A DNA stretch of 64,000 nt from contig NZ_MWWU01000002.1 of the NCBI RefSeq assembly GCF_002259595.1, positions 248,001-312,000 on the forward strand, in the 5' to 3' direction. Positions 36,263 through 45,879 of the stretch are shown in pieces (within the stretch, counting starts at the first letter, position 1; every line of letters starts with the position of its first letter). The notes beneath the pieces are model-generated. The model searched no databases and was not told where the DNA came from. It saw only the letters and a program-made list of their open reading frames with translations. The translations under genes and the position numbers were made by a program. The stretch comes from Aeriscardovia aeriphila. GTDB taxonomy: Bacteria > Actinomycetota > Actinomycetes > Actinomycetales > Bifidobacteriaceae.

Positions 36263-36281
36263 AAGATTATCACTGCGCCTC
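36263..36281 (-). repeat. TGATAATC motif, extended copy 2
   Basis: Read on the minus strand it is identical over 19 bases to 16154-16172. It lies in the 146-base gap between pta and ackA. Confidence 0.7.
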
Positions 36282-36300
36282 ATCGAGCGCGCGCTTGAGG

Positions 36301-38208
36301 CTACACGTTCTGCGGGGCTTGCGCTTGCACGCATGTCAGCGCGATCGTGTTGATAATATCCCTCGTCGTTGCGCCTCGGGAAAGATCGTTGACTGGCTTA
36401 TTCAACCCTTGCAAAATAGGGCCAATTGCCACGCCTTCTCCTACGCGCTGAATGGCTTTAATACCAATATTTGAGGCAGAAAGGCTGGGCATCACAAAGG
36501 TGTTCACATGGCCGGCGACACTATCACCCGGAGCTTTCAGCGCTGCGACGGTGGCATCCCATGCGGCGTCGAATTGGATCGGTCCGGTTATCTTTTCCTT
36601 GGGGAAAGCCTCTTTGGCAATCTGGGTGGCTTCCTTGACCAAGTCGACATCGGGGCCTTTACCAGAGTCGACGGTTGAGTAGGAAAGCATGCCAATGTAA
36701 GGGTCGAGGCCAAACTGGCGGGCAGTGCGTGCTGACTCACCTGCAATTTCAGCTAACTGTGAAGCAGTCGGGTTCGGCAGCAGCGCGACGTCAGCGTAGA
36801 TGTCAACTCGACGGCCCAAGCACATTACCATCACGCCGGAAGCGAGCTTGATGCCGGGGCGCGTCTTGATAATCTGGAGCGCCGGGCGAACAGTGTTGGC
36901 CGTCGAGTGGCGCGCACCAGAAACCATGCCATCAGCAAGGCCCAGCTGAACGTACATCGTGCCAAAAGTGCTCGGGTCTTTGAGGGCCTCACGCGCTTGG
37001 TCCTCGGTCATCCCATGCTTGGCGCGAATGCGTACCAGCTGCGGGACCATGCGAGAGATCAGCTCCTCGTCATTCATCGATTGAATCGTCGCCTGAGAGG
37101 CCACATGAGTCAGACCCAGAGCTTCGGCATGGCGAGTGATCTGCGAAGCGTCGCCCACGATGACAGCATGGAAAGCGTTGAACTCGAGCAGGTAGTCGGC
37201 TGCGCGCAAAATACGGTCATCATCGCCTTCTGGCAAAATGATGGTCTTCTTCTGCTGCGCTGCCTGGTGCATGAGTCGATACTGGAAGTTTGCCGGAGTG
37301 AGTACGCGCGGGCGGTCACGCACGATCAGCGGCAGAAGTTGCAGTGGTTCGACGGCCTTTTGGAAGGCGGCGAGATGCTGGTCGATAATCGCGTCGAGGT
37401 GAGCGATGTGGGCTGAATCAGCGTCGTGGAAATCAGCCGATTCTTCAGTATCTACATTCTCCACAAACCACACGGGCAGCTCGTAATCGACGAGGTTGAT
37501 CAGCACGTCTTGCCTGAGCTCCGGGTTACCGGGGCACACGAACGCGCCAATCACCTTATTGCCCGCCTCTTCCACAAAGCTAATGGAGGAGCGCAAGCTC
37601 TGAGCAATCGCGCACGCAGAAAGGTTTTCACCGTTGATCACGACCACAACGCTGGCTTGCAAGTCGGCGGCCAAGGCAGCGTTGTCGTGCAGCAGGTAGG
37701 GGTCGGCAATCACCGGATTATCAGAACTCATACACACCACCGCGTCCGCACTGGCAATCTGAGGGTTGGTGTGGAAACGAGTGACGATGTCCAGCTCAGT
37801 GCGCGAAAACGATGGGGTAGAGGACGTGTCCAAACCGATATGCTGGTCGCGGTCGCTATTGATGTCAACAGGAGCATGGCCAGCGGGCGCCAAAGGGTGC
37901 GAGAAGCGCTGGGCTGCTCGCAAGGCGATCGTCATGTTGGCGGCAGAAGAATTCGTGCTGATGGGCTGGAAAACAGTCGTTTGCGCGTAGGCTTGCGAAA
38001 GCGTGTGCAACAGGCCAATAGTAACTGTTAAGCGGCCTGCAGAGTAGTCGGGTGAGAACACGGATACGACGGGTCGACGAGGTGTTGTGCCGTTTTCCTG
38101 TGGGGGAAGGGGAGCGGTGGCTTGCGGATTGCCTTCCGCTTGTGGTGCTGCGAGTTGTGCATGGTCAGGAGAGCTCATCATTGTTTCTCCAGTGTTAGTC
38201 GTTGGCAT
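36301..38208 (-). CDS. pta: Phosphate acetyltransferase, long form
   Basis: Interconverts acetyl-CoA and acetyl phosphate. The 635-residue protein has a low-complexity Pro/Ala-rich start (1-45), a BioD/CobB-like region where the P-loop is degenerate (SPDYSAGRLTVTIGL instead of a GKS/T loop), a DRTGG-like middle region, and the C-terminal catalytic PTA domain with LPEGDDDRILRAADYL, GLADGMVSGARHSTANTVRP and YSTVDSGKGPDVDLV. GGAGG stands five bases before the start. It lies between xfp and ackA, all on the minus strand. Confidence 0.93.
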   Translation of the reverse strand: MPTTNTGETMMSSPDHAQLAAPQAEGNPQATAPLPPQENGTTPRRPVVSVFSPDYSAGRLTVTIGLLHTLSQAYAQTTVFQPISTNSSAANMTIALRAAQRFSHPLAPAGHAPVDINSDRDQHIGLDTSSTPSFSRTELDIVTRFHTNPQIASADAVVCMSSDNPVIADPYLLHDNAALAADLQASVVVVINGENLSACAIAQSLRSSISFVEEAGNKVIGAFVCPGNPELRQDVLINLVDYELPVWFVENVDTEESADFHDADSAHIAHLDAIIDQHLAAFQKAVEPLQLLPLIVRDRPRVLTPANFQYRLMHQAAQQKKTIILPEGDDDRILRAADYLLEFNAFHAVIVGDASQITRHAEALGLTHVASQATIQSMNDEELISRMVPQLVRIRAKHGMTEDQAREALKDPSTFGTMYVQLGLADGMVSGARHSTANTVRPALQIIKTRPGIKLASGVMVMCLGRRVDIYADVALLPNPTASQLAEIAGESARTARQFGLDPYIGMLSYSTVDSGKGPDVDLVKEATQIAKEAFPKEKITGPIQFDAAWDATVAALKAPGDSVAGHVNTFVMPSLSASNIGIKAIQRVGEGVAIGPILQGLNKPVNDLSRGATTRDIINTIALTCVQAQAPQNV

Positions 38209-38294
38209 AGGCGCCTCCTCGCTTCCTATTATGCCTGAAGGCTGGTGTCAACTCGTGAAGGGCGTGTGAGATTATCACTTGTATTTGCAGGTAC

Positions 38295-38330
38295 GCAAAA
38301 AGCCCGCACCACAAGGGCACGGGCTTTTGC
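38295..38330 (-). terminator. Terminator after xfp
   Basis: GCAAAAGCCCG and CGGGCTTTTTGC arms form a stem on the minus strand, with T-runs in the 3' arm. It separates xfp from pta. Confidence 0.8.
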
Positions 38331-38362
38331 TCAGATCAGTTCACACAATGCGTGTGAGAAGA

Positions 38363-40846
38363 TCACTTCTCGTTATCGCCGGCAGTGTTGATGGCAGCTG
38401 CAACGTTGCCACCCTCGAGGTCGGTACGAACGCCTGGCCACACCCAGTCGGTGTAATCAGGATGATCGTAGCCGTTGTCGACAGCGAACTGGAAGGCTTC
38501 CTCACGGAACTTCTCGAGCTTGTTGATCTCGTCGGCGAACTTGTCGGCGTCGACCATACGCAGAGCCTCTGCGGTCAGCTCGTAACGATCCATCTCGTTG
38601 ACGCGAACCATGTCGTAAGGAGTGGTGGTAGAACCTTCCTCCTCGTAACCATGGACGTTGAAGTTGTCGTGGTTTGGACGATCCCAGATGAGGGAGCGAA
38701 TCTCACGAGCATATGCGTGGTAAGCAAACAGAACTGGCTTGTCAGCGGTGAAGAGCTGAGTGAACTCTTCGTCGGAGAGGGCCTGATCGTTCTCAGAAGC
38801 GTTCTGGATGCTGAGCAGATCCATCACGTTGACAACCTTGAACTTCACGCCAAGCTTGTTGAGCTTGTCGGCAGTTGCCATGATCTCCTGAGTTGGAACG
38901 TCACCAGCGGAAGCCAAGACAACCTGAACTTCGTCGTTGCTCTTGGCATTGGAAGCCCACTCCCACTCAGCAGCACCCTTCTTGAGCTCTTCGCGAGCTT
39001 CGTCGAGGGAGAGCCACGTTGGAGCTGGCTGCTTACCAGAAACAATGGCGTTGATCATGTTGGTGGACTTGAAGGCCTTCTCAGACACGGCGAGCAAGGA
39101 GTTGCCGTCGGCTGGCAGGTAGATGCCAACAACGTGATCGTTGTGGAAGTTCTTGTTGAGCAGGATGTCGATGACACCTGGATCCTGGTGCGAGAAGCCG
39201 TTGTGATCCTGACGCCACACGTGAGAGGAGACGAGCAGGTTCACAGAAGCGATTGGCTTACGCCACGGGATGTGACGAACGGTTGCCTCGAGCCACTTTG
39301 CATGCTGGTTGAGCATGGAGTCGATGACGTGCACGAAGGACTCATAAGAGCTCCACAGTGCGTGACGGCCGGTGAGGACGTAACCTTCGACGAAGCCTTC
39401 CATCTGGTGCTCGGAGAGCTGCTCGGTGACCTGACCGGTGACAGCCATGTGAGCGTCGGTCATCTCGGAGAGGTAGCCGGCATCCCACTGCTTGTTGGTG
39501 ACCTCATAGGCAGCCTGCAAGCGGTTAGAAGCGGTCTCATCTGGTCCGAAGATACGGAAGGAATCTGGGTTGAGCTTGATGATGTCGCGAGCATAGTCGC
39601 CGAGACGGCGAGTAGCTTCGGTCTGGCCCCAACCGTGGCCATACTTCTCAACGCCTTCGACCTTGTAGTCGTCGAGCTTTGGAAGGTTCAGTGGCTTCAA
39701 GATGCGGCCGCCGTTTGCGTTCGGGTTCTGGCCGATACGCAGTTCGCCCTTAGGCATGAAGGCGGTCACTTCTGGACGCACAGCGCCGTTCTCGTCGAAC
39801 AGCTCTTCTGGCTTGTAGGACTCGAGCCAGTGCTTGAGAACCTGGAAGTGCTCTTCGGTATCGCGAGCGGAAGCCAGCGGTACCTGGTGAGCGCGCCAAG
39901 AGCCCTCAGTCTTGTTGCCATCGATGAACTTCGGGCACGTCCAACCCTTTGGAGTGCGGAAGATGATCATCGGGTAGAATGGGCGCTCCATATCGTTGGT
40001 GTTGGCAGCAGCCTTGATGTCGCAAATCTCATCGAAGATGGACTCGAACAGGTCTGCGAAACGACGGTGGATGGACATGTGGTCCTCATCGTCGAAGCCA
40101 GCAACGAACTCATATGGTTCGTAACCCATGCCGTGGAAGAAGTCGTGGAGCTCTTCGTCAGAAATACGAGCAAGGATGGTTGGGTTTGCGATCTTGTAAC
40201 CGTTGAGGTGCAAGATTGGCAGAACGATACCATCGGTGCGTGGGTTGACGAGCTTGTTGGACTGCCAGCCGGTAGCCAATGGGCCAGTTTCGGCCTCGCC
40301 ATCACCGACGATGGCTGGGACGAACAGGCTTGGGTTGTTCATAACGGCACCGTAAGCGTGGGAGAGGGCATAACCCAACTCGCCACCCTCGTGGATGGAG
40401 CCTGGGGTCTCTGGTGCGAAGTGGGATGGAATACCACCTGGATAAGAGAACTGGCGGAAGAACTTCTGCAAGCCAGCCTCGTCATGGGTGATTTCTGGGT
40501 AGTACTCAGTGTAGGTACCGTCCAAGTAGGACTGAGCGGTACCTGCTGGGCCACCGTGGCCTGGGCCCATGATGATCACGGTGTTCTGCTGGTGGTCAGC
40601 AATCAAACGGTTGATGTGGCCGATCAGGAAGTTCAGGCCTGGGGTGGTGCCCCAGTGGCCAACCAGACGGTACTTGACGTCGTCACGGGTGAATGGCGCC
40701 TTCATCAGCGGGTTGCTGCGCAGATAGATCTGGCCGATGGACAGGTAGTTGGCAGCGCGCCAGTACTTGTCCACACCCTCGAGCGCTTCCTCGGAAACCG
40801 GACGACCGAGCTTCTTCCAAGGGGTGCCAATAACAGGATTCGTCAT
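38363..40846 (-). CDS. xfp: Xylulose-5-phosphate / fructose-6-phosphate phosphoketolase
   Basis: Key enzyme of the bifid shunt. Using thiamine diphosphate, it cleaves fructose-6-phosphate or xylulose-5-phosphate to acetyl phosphate plus erythrose-4-phosphate or glyceraldehyde-3-phosphate. The 827-residue protein shows [19 protein letters not shown], the cofactor-binding [15 protein letters not shown] with NGYKIANPT, and [18 protein letters not shown], at the usual length. Codon bias is extreme, which leaves a long open frame on the opposite strand. It is divergent from guaA, with a structured 240-base region between. This gene is the best taxonomic marker in the window. Confidence 0.97.
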   Translation of the reverse strand: MTNPVIGTPWKKLGRPVSEEALEGVDKYWRAANYLSIGQIYLRSNPLMKAPFTRDDVKYRLVGHWGTTPGLNFLIGHINRLIADHQQNTVIIMGPGHGGPAGTAQSYLDGTYTEYYPEITHDEAGLQKFFRQFSYPGGIPSHFAPETPGSIHEGGELGYALSHAYGAVMNNPSLFVPAIVGDGEAETGPLATGWQSNKLVNPRTDGIVLPILHLNGYKIANPTILARISDEELHDFFHGMGYEPYEFVAGFDDEDHMSIHRRFADLFESIFDEICDIKAAANTNDMERPFYPMIIFRTPKGWTCPKFIDGNKTEGSWRAHQVPLASARDTEEHFQVLKHWLESYKPEELFDENGAVRPEVTAFMPKGELRIGQNPNANGGRILKPLNLPKLDDYKVEGVEKYGHGWGQTEATRRLGDYARDIIKLNPDSFRIFGPDETASNRLQAAYEVTNKQWDAGYLSEMTDAHMAVTGQVTEQLSEHQMEGFVEGYVLTGRHALWSSYESFVHVIDSMLNQHAKWLEATVRHIPWRKPIASVNLLVSSHVWRQDHNGFSHQDPGVIDILLNKNFHNDHVVGIYLPADGNSLLAVSEKAFKSTNMINAIVSGKQPAPTWLSLDEAREELKKGAAEWEWASNAKSNDEVQVVLASAGDVPTQEIMATADKLNKLGVKFKVVNVMDLLSIQNASENDQALSDEEFTQLFTADKPVLFAYHAYAREIRSLIWDRPNHDNFNVHGYEEEGSTTTPYDMVRVNEMDRYELTAEALRMVDADKFADEINKLEKFREEAFQFAVDNGYDHPDYTDWVWPGVRTDLEGGNVAAAINTAGDNEK

Positions 40847-40960
40847 TTGTTCTCCTGCACTCTTGTGCGATCTGTTTTACTCTTAGGACTTCTGTAGCCA
40901 AGCGCGGCGTACAAGGCCGCCTTCGGCATATGTCCCAATCTCTTTGATCATATTTGGAGT

Positions 40961-41024
40961 GCCAGACTTTGCCACGCCCACAAGGCTCTTTAGCCCGCGG
41001 CCAAAGACGGTGTGAAAGTCTGGC
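40961..41024. promoter_or_regulatory. Inverted repeat in the xfp-guaA intergenic region
   Basis: GCCAGACTTT (40961-40970) and AAAGTCTGGC (41015-41024) are perfect 10-bp arms around 44 bases that contain a further GGCT/AGCC hairpin. It could fold in the leader RNA of either divergent gene or bind a regulator. Confidence 0.5.
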
Positions 41025-41087
41025 GCTTCTGTCAAGCCAGTTTGCCAAGATGAGAGGAAAACTTGAGTTATACGAAGGAGAGGACTC

Positions 41088-42650
41088 ATGGAGAGACGTC
41101 CGGTTCTGGTCGTCGATTATGGCGCCCAGTACGCGGAGCTCATTGCACGTCGAGTGCGTGAGGCTCATGTCTATTCTGAGCTGGTTGCTCATACCATGCC
41201 CGTGGATGAGATGCTGGCTAAGAAGCCACTGGCAATTATCTTTTCTGGTGGTCCCGCGTCAGTGTATGAACCTGATGCACCGCATATTGATCCCAAGATC
41301 TTCGATGCAGGCGTTCCTATTTTAGGTATCTGCTACGGCTGCCAGTTGATGGCAGAAGAGCTGGGCGGTGACGTCGACAAGGCTGCCATGGGTGAATATG
41401 GCAAGACCTCCGTCGAGGTGGACAATTCCTCCTACATTCTGAACGGTTCTCCTGCCGAACAGACGGTGTGGATGAGCCATGGCGTTCAGATTAACAAGGC
41501 TCCAGAAGGCTTTGTGACCTTGGCAACCTCTCCATCCGCTCCTGTGGCCGCAATGGCTGACCCTCAGCGCAAGCTTTACGGCATTCAGTGGCATTGCGAA
41601 GTCAAGCACACTCCTCTGGGTCAGAACATCATCGAGAACTTCCTGCACAACGAAGCAGGCATCGAGGATAACTGGAGCCCGAAGGGCTTGATGGAAGAGC
41701 AGATCGAAAAGATTCGCGAAGAAGTCGGCGATGACCAGGTGATCTGCGGCCTGTCAGGTGGTGTTGACTCTGCTGTTGCCGCCACTTTGGTGCACAAGGC
41801 TGTGGGCGACCAGCTCACCTGCGTGTTCGTCAACCATGGCTTGCTTCGTGAAGGCGAAGTTGAGCAGGTTCAGCACGACTTCGTGCAAGCTACCGGCATC
41901 AAGCTCAAGACTGTTGATGCTTCCGAAGAGTTCGTTTCTGCCCTCAAGGGTGTGACCGAGCCAGAGGCCAAGCGCAAGATCATCGGTGACCTCTTTATTA
42001 AGACCTTCGAAAAGGCTGCATCACAGATCGTTGCTGAGGTCGGTGAGAAGGGCGCGAAGGTCAAGTGGCTGGTTCAGGGCACTCTCTACCCAGACGTCGT
42101 CGAGTCGGGTGGTGGCTCCGGCACTGCCGTGATCAAGTCCCACCACAACGTCGGCGGCCTGCCAGAAAACTTGGAGTTCAAGCTCATCGAGCCACTGCGC
42201 TCCCTGTTTAAGGATGAAGTTCGCCAGATTGGCACTCATCTGGGGCTGCCGGACTACATGGTGTGGCGTCAGCCATTCCCAGGTCCAGGCTTGGCAATTC
42301 GTATTGTGGGCGAAGTTACTCAGGATCGTTTGAACCTGTTGCGCCGCGCTGATGCTATCGCTCGTGAAGAGATGACGAAGGCTGGTTTGGATCGCAAGAT
42401 CTGGCAGTGCCCAGTTGTTCTCTTGGCTAACGTCCACTCTGTGGGTGTTCAGGGCGATGAGCGTACCTATGGAAACCCGATTGTGATCCGTCCAATCGAA
42501 TCTTCGGATGCTATGACGGCCGATTGGTTCCACATGCCTTATGATGTGCTGACTGCCATCTCCAACCGCATTACCAACGAATGCCGTGGAATTAACCGCG
42601 TGGTTTACGATGTCACTTCGAAGCCACCGGCAACCATCGAATGGGAGTGA
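41088..42650 (+). CDS. guaA: GMP synthase (glutamine-hydrolysing)
   Basis: Aminates XMP to GMP using glutamine and ATP. The 520-residue protein has an N-terminal class I amidotransferase domain (catalytic Cys in [11 protein letters not shown], His in [11 protein letters not shown]), the ATP-pyrophosphatase loop [14 protein letters not shown], and the C-terminal dimerisation domain ([13 protein letters not shown]; ending PPATIEWE). The start has AAGGAGAGGA upstream. It connects with the purine salvage genes xpt and permease 10 kb away, since xpt also makes XMP. Confidence 0.96.
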   Translation: MERRPVLVVDYGAQYAELIARRVREAHVYSELVAHTMPVDEMLAKKPLAIIFSGGPASVYEPDAPHIDPKIFDAGVPILGICYGCQLMAEELGGDVDKAAMGEYGKTSVEVDNSSYILNGSPAEQTVWMSHGVQINKAPEGFVTLATSPSAPVAAMADPQRKLYGIQWHCEVKHTPLGQNIIENFLHNEAGIEDNWSPKGLMEEQIEKIREEVGDDQVICGLSGGVDSAVAATLVHKAVGDQLTCVFVNHGLLREGEVEQVQHDFVQATGIKLKTVDASEEFVSALKGVTEPEAKRKIIGDLFIKTFEKAASQIVAEVGEKGAKVKWLVQGTLYPDVVESGGGSGTAVIKSHHNVGGLPENLEFKLIEPLRSLFKDEVRQIGTHLGLPDYMVWRQPFPGPGLAIRIVGEVTQDRLNLLRRADAIAREEMTKAGLDRKIWQCPVVLLANVHSVGVQGDERTYGNPIVIRPIESSDAMTADWFHMPYDVLTAISNRITNECRGINRVVYDVTSKPPATIEWE

Positions 42651-42662
42651 GTTTTCACTGTG

Positions 42663-42700
42663 AAGAAGGCGATCATCTGCGTGGTGGTCGCCTTCTTTGC
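42663..42700 (+). terminator. Terminator after guaA
   Basis: AAGAAGGCGA pairs with TCGCCTTCTT around a 15-base loop and is followed by TT. Confidence 0.75.
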
Positions 42701-42735
42701 GTTTGCAATGTTTTCTTTGTTGCTATGCAGTGTGT

Positions 42736-43184
42736 TCACCGAACCGCACAGCTCTCTTCGCTCTGTGGCTGCTGGGATTTATCGTCATCTGCAGGTGTGG
42801 GCGAAGCAGAGGGATCAGCAGCAGTGACAATCTGGGAGTGCCGAGCCGAAAGCTTTTCCAAAACGATAGCCACCCAGGTTGCGATGAGCAGAGGCTGGAT
42901 CACTGCGTTGATGTTGCTCGGGGAGAGGAGCACCTCAATGAGGCTTGCCAATTGGTGATCTGAGGCAAAAGAGCGCCGAGAGATTTCAGCGAGTCGAAAA
43001 GTATTGGGTAAACAACGACGTAAATGGTGAGCCACTGAATGAGGTATTCGCTGATCTCAAACTCCTCTTGAGAGAGCGTGAGGCGAGGGAAACGGCGAGT
43101 TACCCAGCGTTGCGCGCCAACCTGGAGAAGCGCCACCAAGAATGGGATTGGGGCGACCTGGCGCTGACAGGAGTCGGAAGTTTA
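42736..43184 (-). pseudogene. Frameshifted membrane protein gene
   Basis: On the minus strand one frame (43184 to about 42955) encodes a membrane-protein-like sequence (IPFLVALLQVGAQRW, EYLIQWLTIYVVVYPILFDS). A second frame continues it (DHQLASLIEVLLSPSN, AVIQPLLIATWVAIVLE) to a charged C-terminus ending at 42736. The two join naturally near 42950-42965, so a single frameshift breaks one gene. No good start is visible at the 5' end, which suggests decay rather than a sequencing error alone. No family is recognised. An opposite-strand frame over the same DNA is rejected. Confidence 0.5.
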
Positions 43185-43228
43185 GTTGTTGTCTGGTTTG
43201 GCGTGACTTACCGTTTGTGGGGTTGGAG

Positions 43229-43789
43229 CTACTCGCGGTTAGCAGGGTTTGCTTTGGGAAGTAGCGGGGTAAGCCAGACGGCCATCGTCAACGCCATGCG
43301 CTCGGGAATAGGGTTTTCGCTCAATGCCCAGCGGCACAGCGCATCCGTCAAGCCGGAAGCCAAATAGATAATCGAGTAGCGAGAATCCGTACCAGCAGGC
43401 AAGTGGGGGCCGAAGGTTGCGCGTACCAACCCGGTCATCTCTTTTCTCAGGACAGAGACTAAACCATTAGCAGTCAGAGCGGCGATGAATTCTCGGTGAG
43501 CCAGGAAAACATTCGCATAAGTGAGCATGAGGGTAGGTACATGCACATTTTGCTCGAGGGCGAGGCCTTCTAAAGGCCGGATCATCCACTCGTCAATGCA
43601 ATCGTGCAGCAACTCCGACTTGGAGGAGTAGTTGTTGTAGAAGGCTTGGCGCGAAAGAGTGGCGCGACGGCAGATGTCGGTAATAGAAATTGATTTATAG
43701 GTTTGATCGTGCAGCAAGGAAAGGAGGGCGTCGCGCAGCATGTCGCGGCTTCTCGCCGAGAGCGGGTTGACGTGTTCGATTTCGCTCAT
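43229..43789 (-). CDS. TetR-family transcriptional regulator
   Basis: A 186-residue regulator starting MSEIEHVN; AAAGGAC stands just before the ATG. The N-terminal helix-turn-helix is clear (SISITDICRRATLSRQAFYNNYSSKSELL). The C-terminal half resembles the ligand domains of TetR proteins of the DhaS or C33 type (LASGLTDALCRWA). It is divergent from a second tetR gene 236 bases away. The possible target is the frameshifted membrane gene just downstream or its own promoter. Confidence 0.88.
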   Translation of the reverse strand: MSEIEHVNPLSARSRDMLRDALLSLLHDQTYKSISITDICRRATLSRQAFYNNYSSKSELLHDCIDEWMIRPLEGLALEQNVHVPTLMLTYANVFLAHREFIAALTANGLVSVLRKEMTGLVRATFGPHLPAGTDSRYSIIYLASGLTDALCRWALSENPIPERMALTMAVWLTPLLPKANPANRE

Positions 43790-44025
43790 GTTCGTCCTTT
43801 CCTCGTGCTGCGAAAAGTGCATCACGTAGTCTTGCTCGATTCTAAAGGAAGCTCCTTCCATGCGGCTTACTATGTATTTTTGATAAAGAGTTTAGGTTTA
43901 CAGGTTTGTGGGAAATTTTGAACTACTATAGAAGGTAGGAAAACCGAGAGTCTGGGCAGTGCACGGGATGAGCGCCATGCGTCCATCACTGTACTGCATG
44001 AGCCGAGCACCAGAAGGGATACGAC

Positions 44026-44700
44026 ATGGAAGCTGAGACTTCTCCACAACGTATTTCCGTCTTTGACGAATATATACTCGCATCCGACTTGCCGCAGAGG
44101 CAGAAGCGAGTACTGAAGGCCTGCTTGGTTCTGTTCTCTACCAAGGGCTATTCTGACACCACCACCTCAGATATCGCACGCCTTGCTGGCGTTTCTGAAG
44201 GAACTGTGTACAAGCACTTCCGCACGAAGAAGGACCTCCTCACGGCACTAGCAGTACCCTTCACTGACCGTTTCCTGCCGTCTAACGCTTTTGAAAGCGT
44301 TTTGGACCGCGCAAAGAACATGGAGAGCGTGCCTGATTTCAACGAGTTCTTGTACCAGATCACGTATGATCGTTTCCTCTTCGTTTCTGATAATCGTGAG
44401 ATATTGCGCGTTTTCTTGCGAGATGGAATTCGCCGTACCGATGCCTTTGATCTTGCCCGCGAGCGTTTTGTTACTTCTTTAGCTGCGGCACTGGCAAAGG
44501 TGATTCACCTTTATCAAGCCCGGGGTGAACTGATCGATTGGCCAGAAGCTGTTATCTGTAGATTTGTATTTGGAGCATGGATGGGATATGTCCTTCCTAA
44601 CGTCATTCTCTCCGATCAGAGTTTCGACATTGAGAAAGCTTCCCATCGCGTTGCACTGACATTATCCAGAGGATTAGCACCACAAACTTCAGTTCAGTAG
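44026..44700 (+). CDS. TetR-family transcriptional regulator
   Basis: A 224-residue regulator with HTH DTTTSDIARLAGVSEGTVYKHFRTKKDLL near residues 40-68. The C-terminal domain is not recognised. AAGGGA lies upstream of the ATG. It is followed after 38 bases by an SDR gene on the same strand, so it probably controls that operon. The intergenic stretch before it contains GGAAGCTCCTTCC, a small dyad that could be an operator. Confidence 0.88.
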   Translation: MEAETSPQRISVFDEYILASDLPQRQKRVLKACLVLFSTKGYSDTTTSDIARLAGVSEGTVYKHFRTKKDLLTALAVPFTDRFLPSNAFESVLDRAKNMESVPDFNEFLYQITYDRFLFVSDNREILRVFLRDGIRRTDAFDLARERFVTSLAAALAKVIHLYQARGELIDWPEAVICRFVFGAWMGYVLPNVILSDQSFDIEKASHRVALTLSRGLAPQTSVQ

Positions 44701-44738
44701 TTCTCTGATTACAGTAGTGGTGCAAGAGAGGTAGAGCT

Positions 44739-45632
44739 ATGACTGACGCACAAGTTAGTGAAAAGCCCGCAACTTCAACACTTGCTTCAGCACCTGTTGC
44801 TCTTGTCTCCGGCGCAAGCTCAGGCATCGGATTCCAGGTTGCCAAGCAGCTGAGCGAGAAAGGCTTCATCGTTTACGGTGCTGCCCGCCATTTTGCTGAA
44901 CTTTCTGAGGACTCGGCGACTACTGTTGGCAAGGGTGGCTTCCACGAGGTTCACCTTGACGTCACTGACGAAGACGAGTGCAAGAAGGTCGTCGACTACA
45001 TCGTCGAGCACACTGGCCGCATCGATGTTCTCGTCAACAACGCTGGCTTCGCCGTCTTCGGCGCTATTGAAACGGTAAGCAGTAAGGAAGCTAAGCGCCA
45101 GTTTGACACTAACGTCTTCGGCCTGGCCAATATGACTCGTACCGTTCTTCCTCATATGCGCGAGAATCGTCACGGCCATATCGTCATGATCTCTTCGGTG
45201 GCTGGTCGCTTGCCTGGCTATTTCGGCGGCTGGTACCACGCCTCGAAGTGGGCTGTGGAAGCTTTAAGCGCTACTTTGCGTTCCGAGGTCAAGCCTTACG
45301 GTATTGCCGTTACCGTGGTCGAGCCTGGCGCAGTGGCAACTCCGTGGGCCAGTATCGCCACTGATAGCTTGATGGAGGTGAGCAAAGGCACTGCTTATGA
45401 GCAGACTGCTCGCCGCGTTGCAGCAACAATGCTTGACTTCTACGAGAATGCTCCGATTTCCACTCCTGAGCAGGTGGGTGGCCGCATCGTTTCGATGATG
45501 ACGCGCAAGAACCCGCCTCGTCGTTTCGTCGTGGCTCGTGGGGCTCGCATGATGTTGGCAGCTCACGCTCTCTTGCCAGCAGCAGCTTTTGAAGCAATTG
45601 AACGCATGAATCTCACGCGTCGAGAAGGCTGA
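44739..45632 (+). CDS. Short-chain dehydrogenase/reductase (SDR)
   Basis: A 297-residue oxidoreductase. The Rossmann fold shows GASSGIG (NAD(P) loop), VNNAGFAVFG, catalytic Ser in ISSVAG and the YHASK active site (Tyr and Lys), with EPGAVATP after it. The N-terminus has about 20 extra residues before the fold, and the C-terminus is long for a classical SDR. The substrate is unknown. It is likely cotranscribed with the preceding tetR. A very stable hairpin terminator follows. Confidence 0.88.
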   Translation: MTDAQVSEKPATSTLASAPVALVSGASSGIGFQVAKQLSEKGFIVYGAARHFAELSEDSATTVGKGGFHEVHLDVTDEDECKKVVDYIVEHTGRIDVLVNNAGFAVFGAIETVSSKEAKRQFDTNVFGLANMTRTVLPHMRENRHGHIVMISSVAGRLPGYFGGWYHASKWAVEALSATLRSEVKPYGIAVTVVEPGAVATPWASIATDSLMEVSKGTAYEQTARRVAATMLDFYENAPISTPEQVGGRIVSMMTRKNPPRRFVVARGARMMLAAHALLPAAAFEAIERMNLTRREG

Positions 45633-45699
45633 ATTGATGGCTTGAGATTATCACCGTGCTTCATCGCATGTTTTACGTAAGCGGGCACAGTGTGTGAGG

Positions 45700-45738
45700 A
45701 AGGGGTGGCATGCACAAATGTGCATGCCACCCCTTTTG
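45700..45738 (+). terminator. Terminator after the SDR gene
   Basis: AAGGGGTGGCATGCACA pairs perfectly with its complement, with almost no loop, followed by TTTTG. It may work in both directions, since the facing dehydrogenase gene ends 140 bases away. Confidence 0.85.
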
Positions 45739-45780
45739 TATCGGTCGCAATTGCTGCAGCAACGAGGACGCAATATTTCG

Positions 45781-45879
45781 GATTGAGTGCAGTGGTAATC
45801 ACAGATAGCTTCTGATTCGTTGCAGTGGCAATCTGAGGTAATTCCTGATTGGGTGCGGTGACAATCTTGAGAAATGCTA
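45781..45879 (+). repeat. Three 33-bp tandem repeats carrying degenerate TGATAATC motifs
   Basis: Units at 45781-45813, 45814-45846 and 45847-45879 all begin GATT and contain GTGCAGTGGTAATC, TTGCAGTGGCAATC and GTGCGGTGACAATC respectively. The third overlaps the stop codon of the neighbouring dehydrogenase gene. Confidence 0.75.

Noticed and set aside
34922-40846. ackA-pta-xfp as a novel cluster
   Set aside because: These are the known acetate-forming steps of the bifid shunt; only the leader region and the Pta domain were kept as findings.
38279-40897. 872-codon open frame opposite xfp
   Set aside because: It is the shadow of a highly codon-biased gene; the xfp strand has all family motifs and a proper start.
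42945-43367. 140-codon plus-strand frame overlapping the tetR 3' end
   Set aside because: It begins at a TTG without ribosome binding site and runs opposite a membrane-protein-like sequence and 139 bases of tetR. The minus strand explains the DNA better.
45781-45879. CRISPR array
   Set aside because: Units are contiguous 33-base degenerate repeats with no unique spacers, and no cas genes are near.
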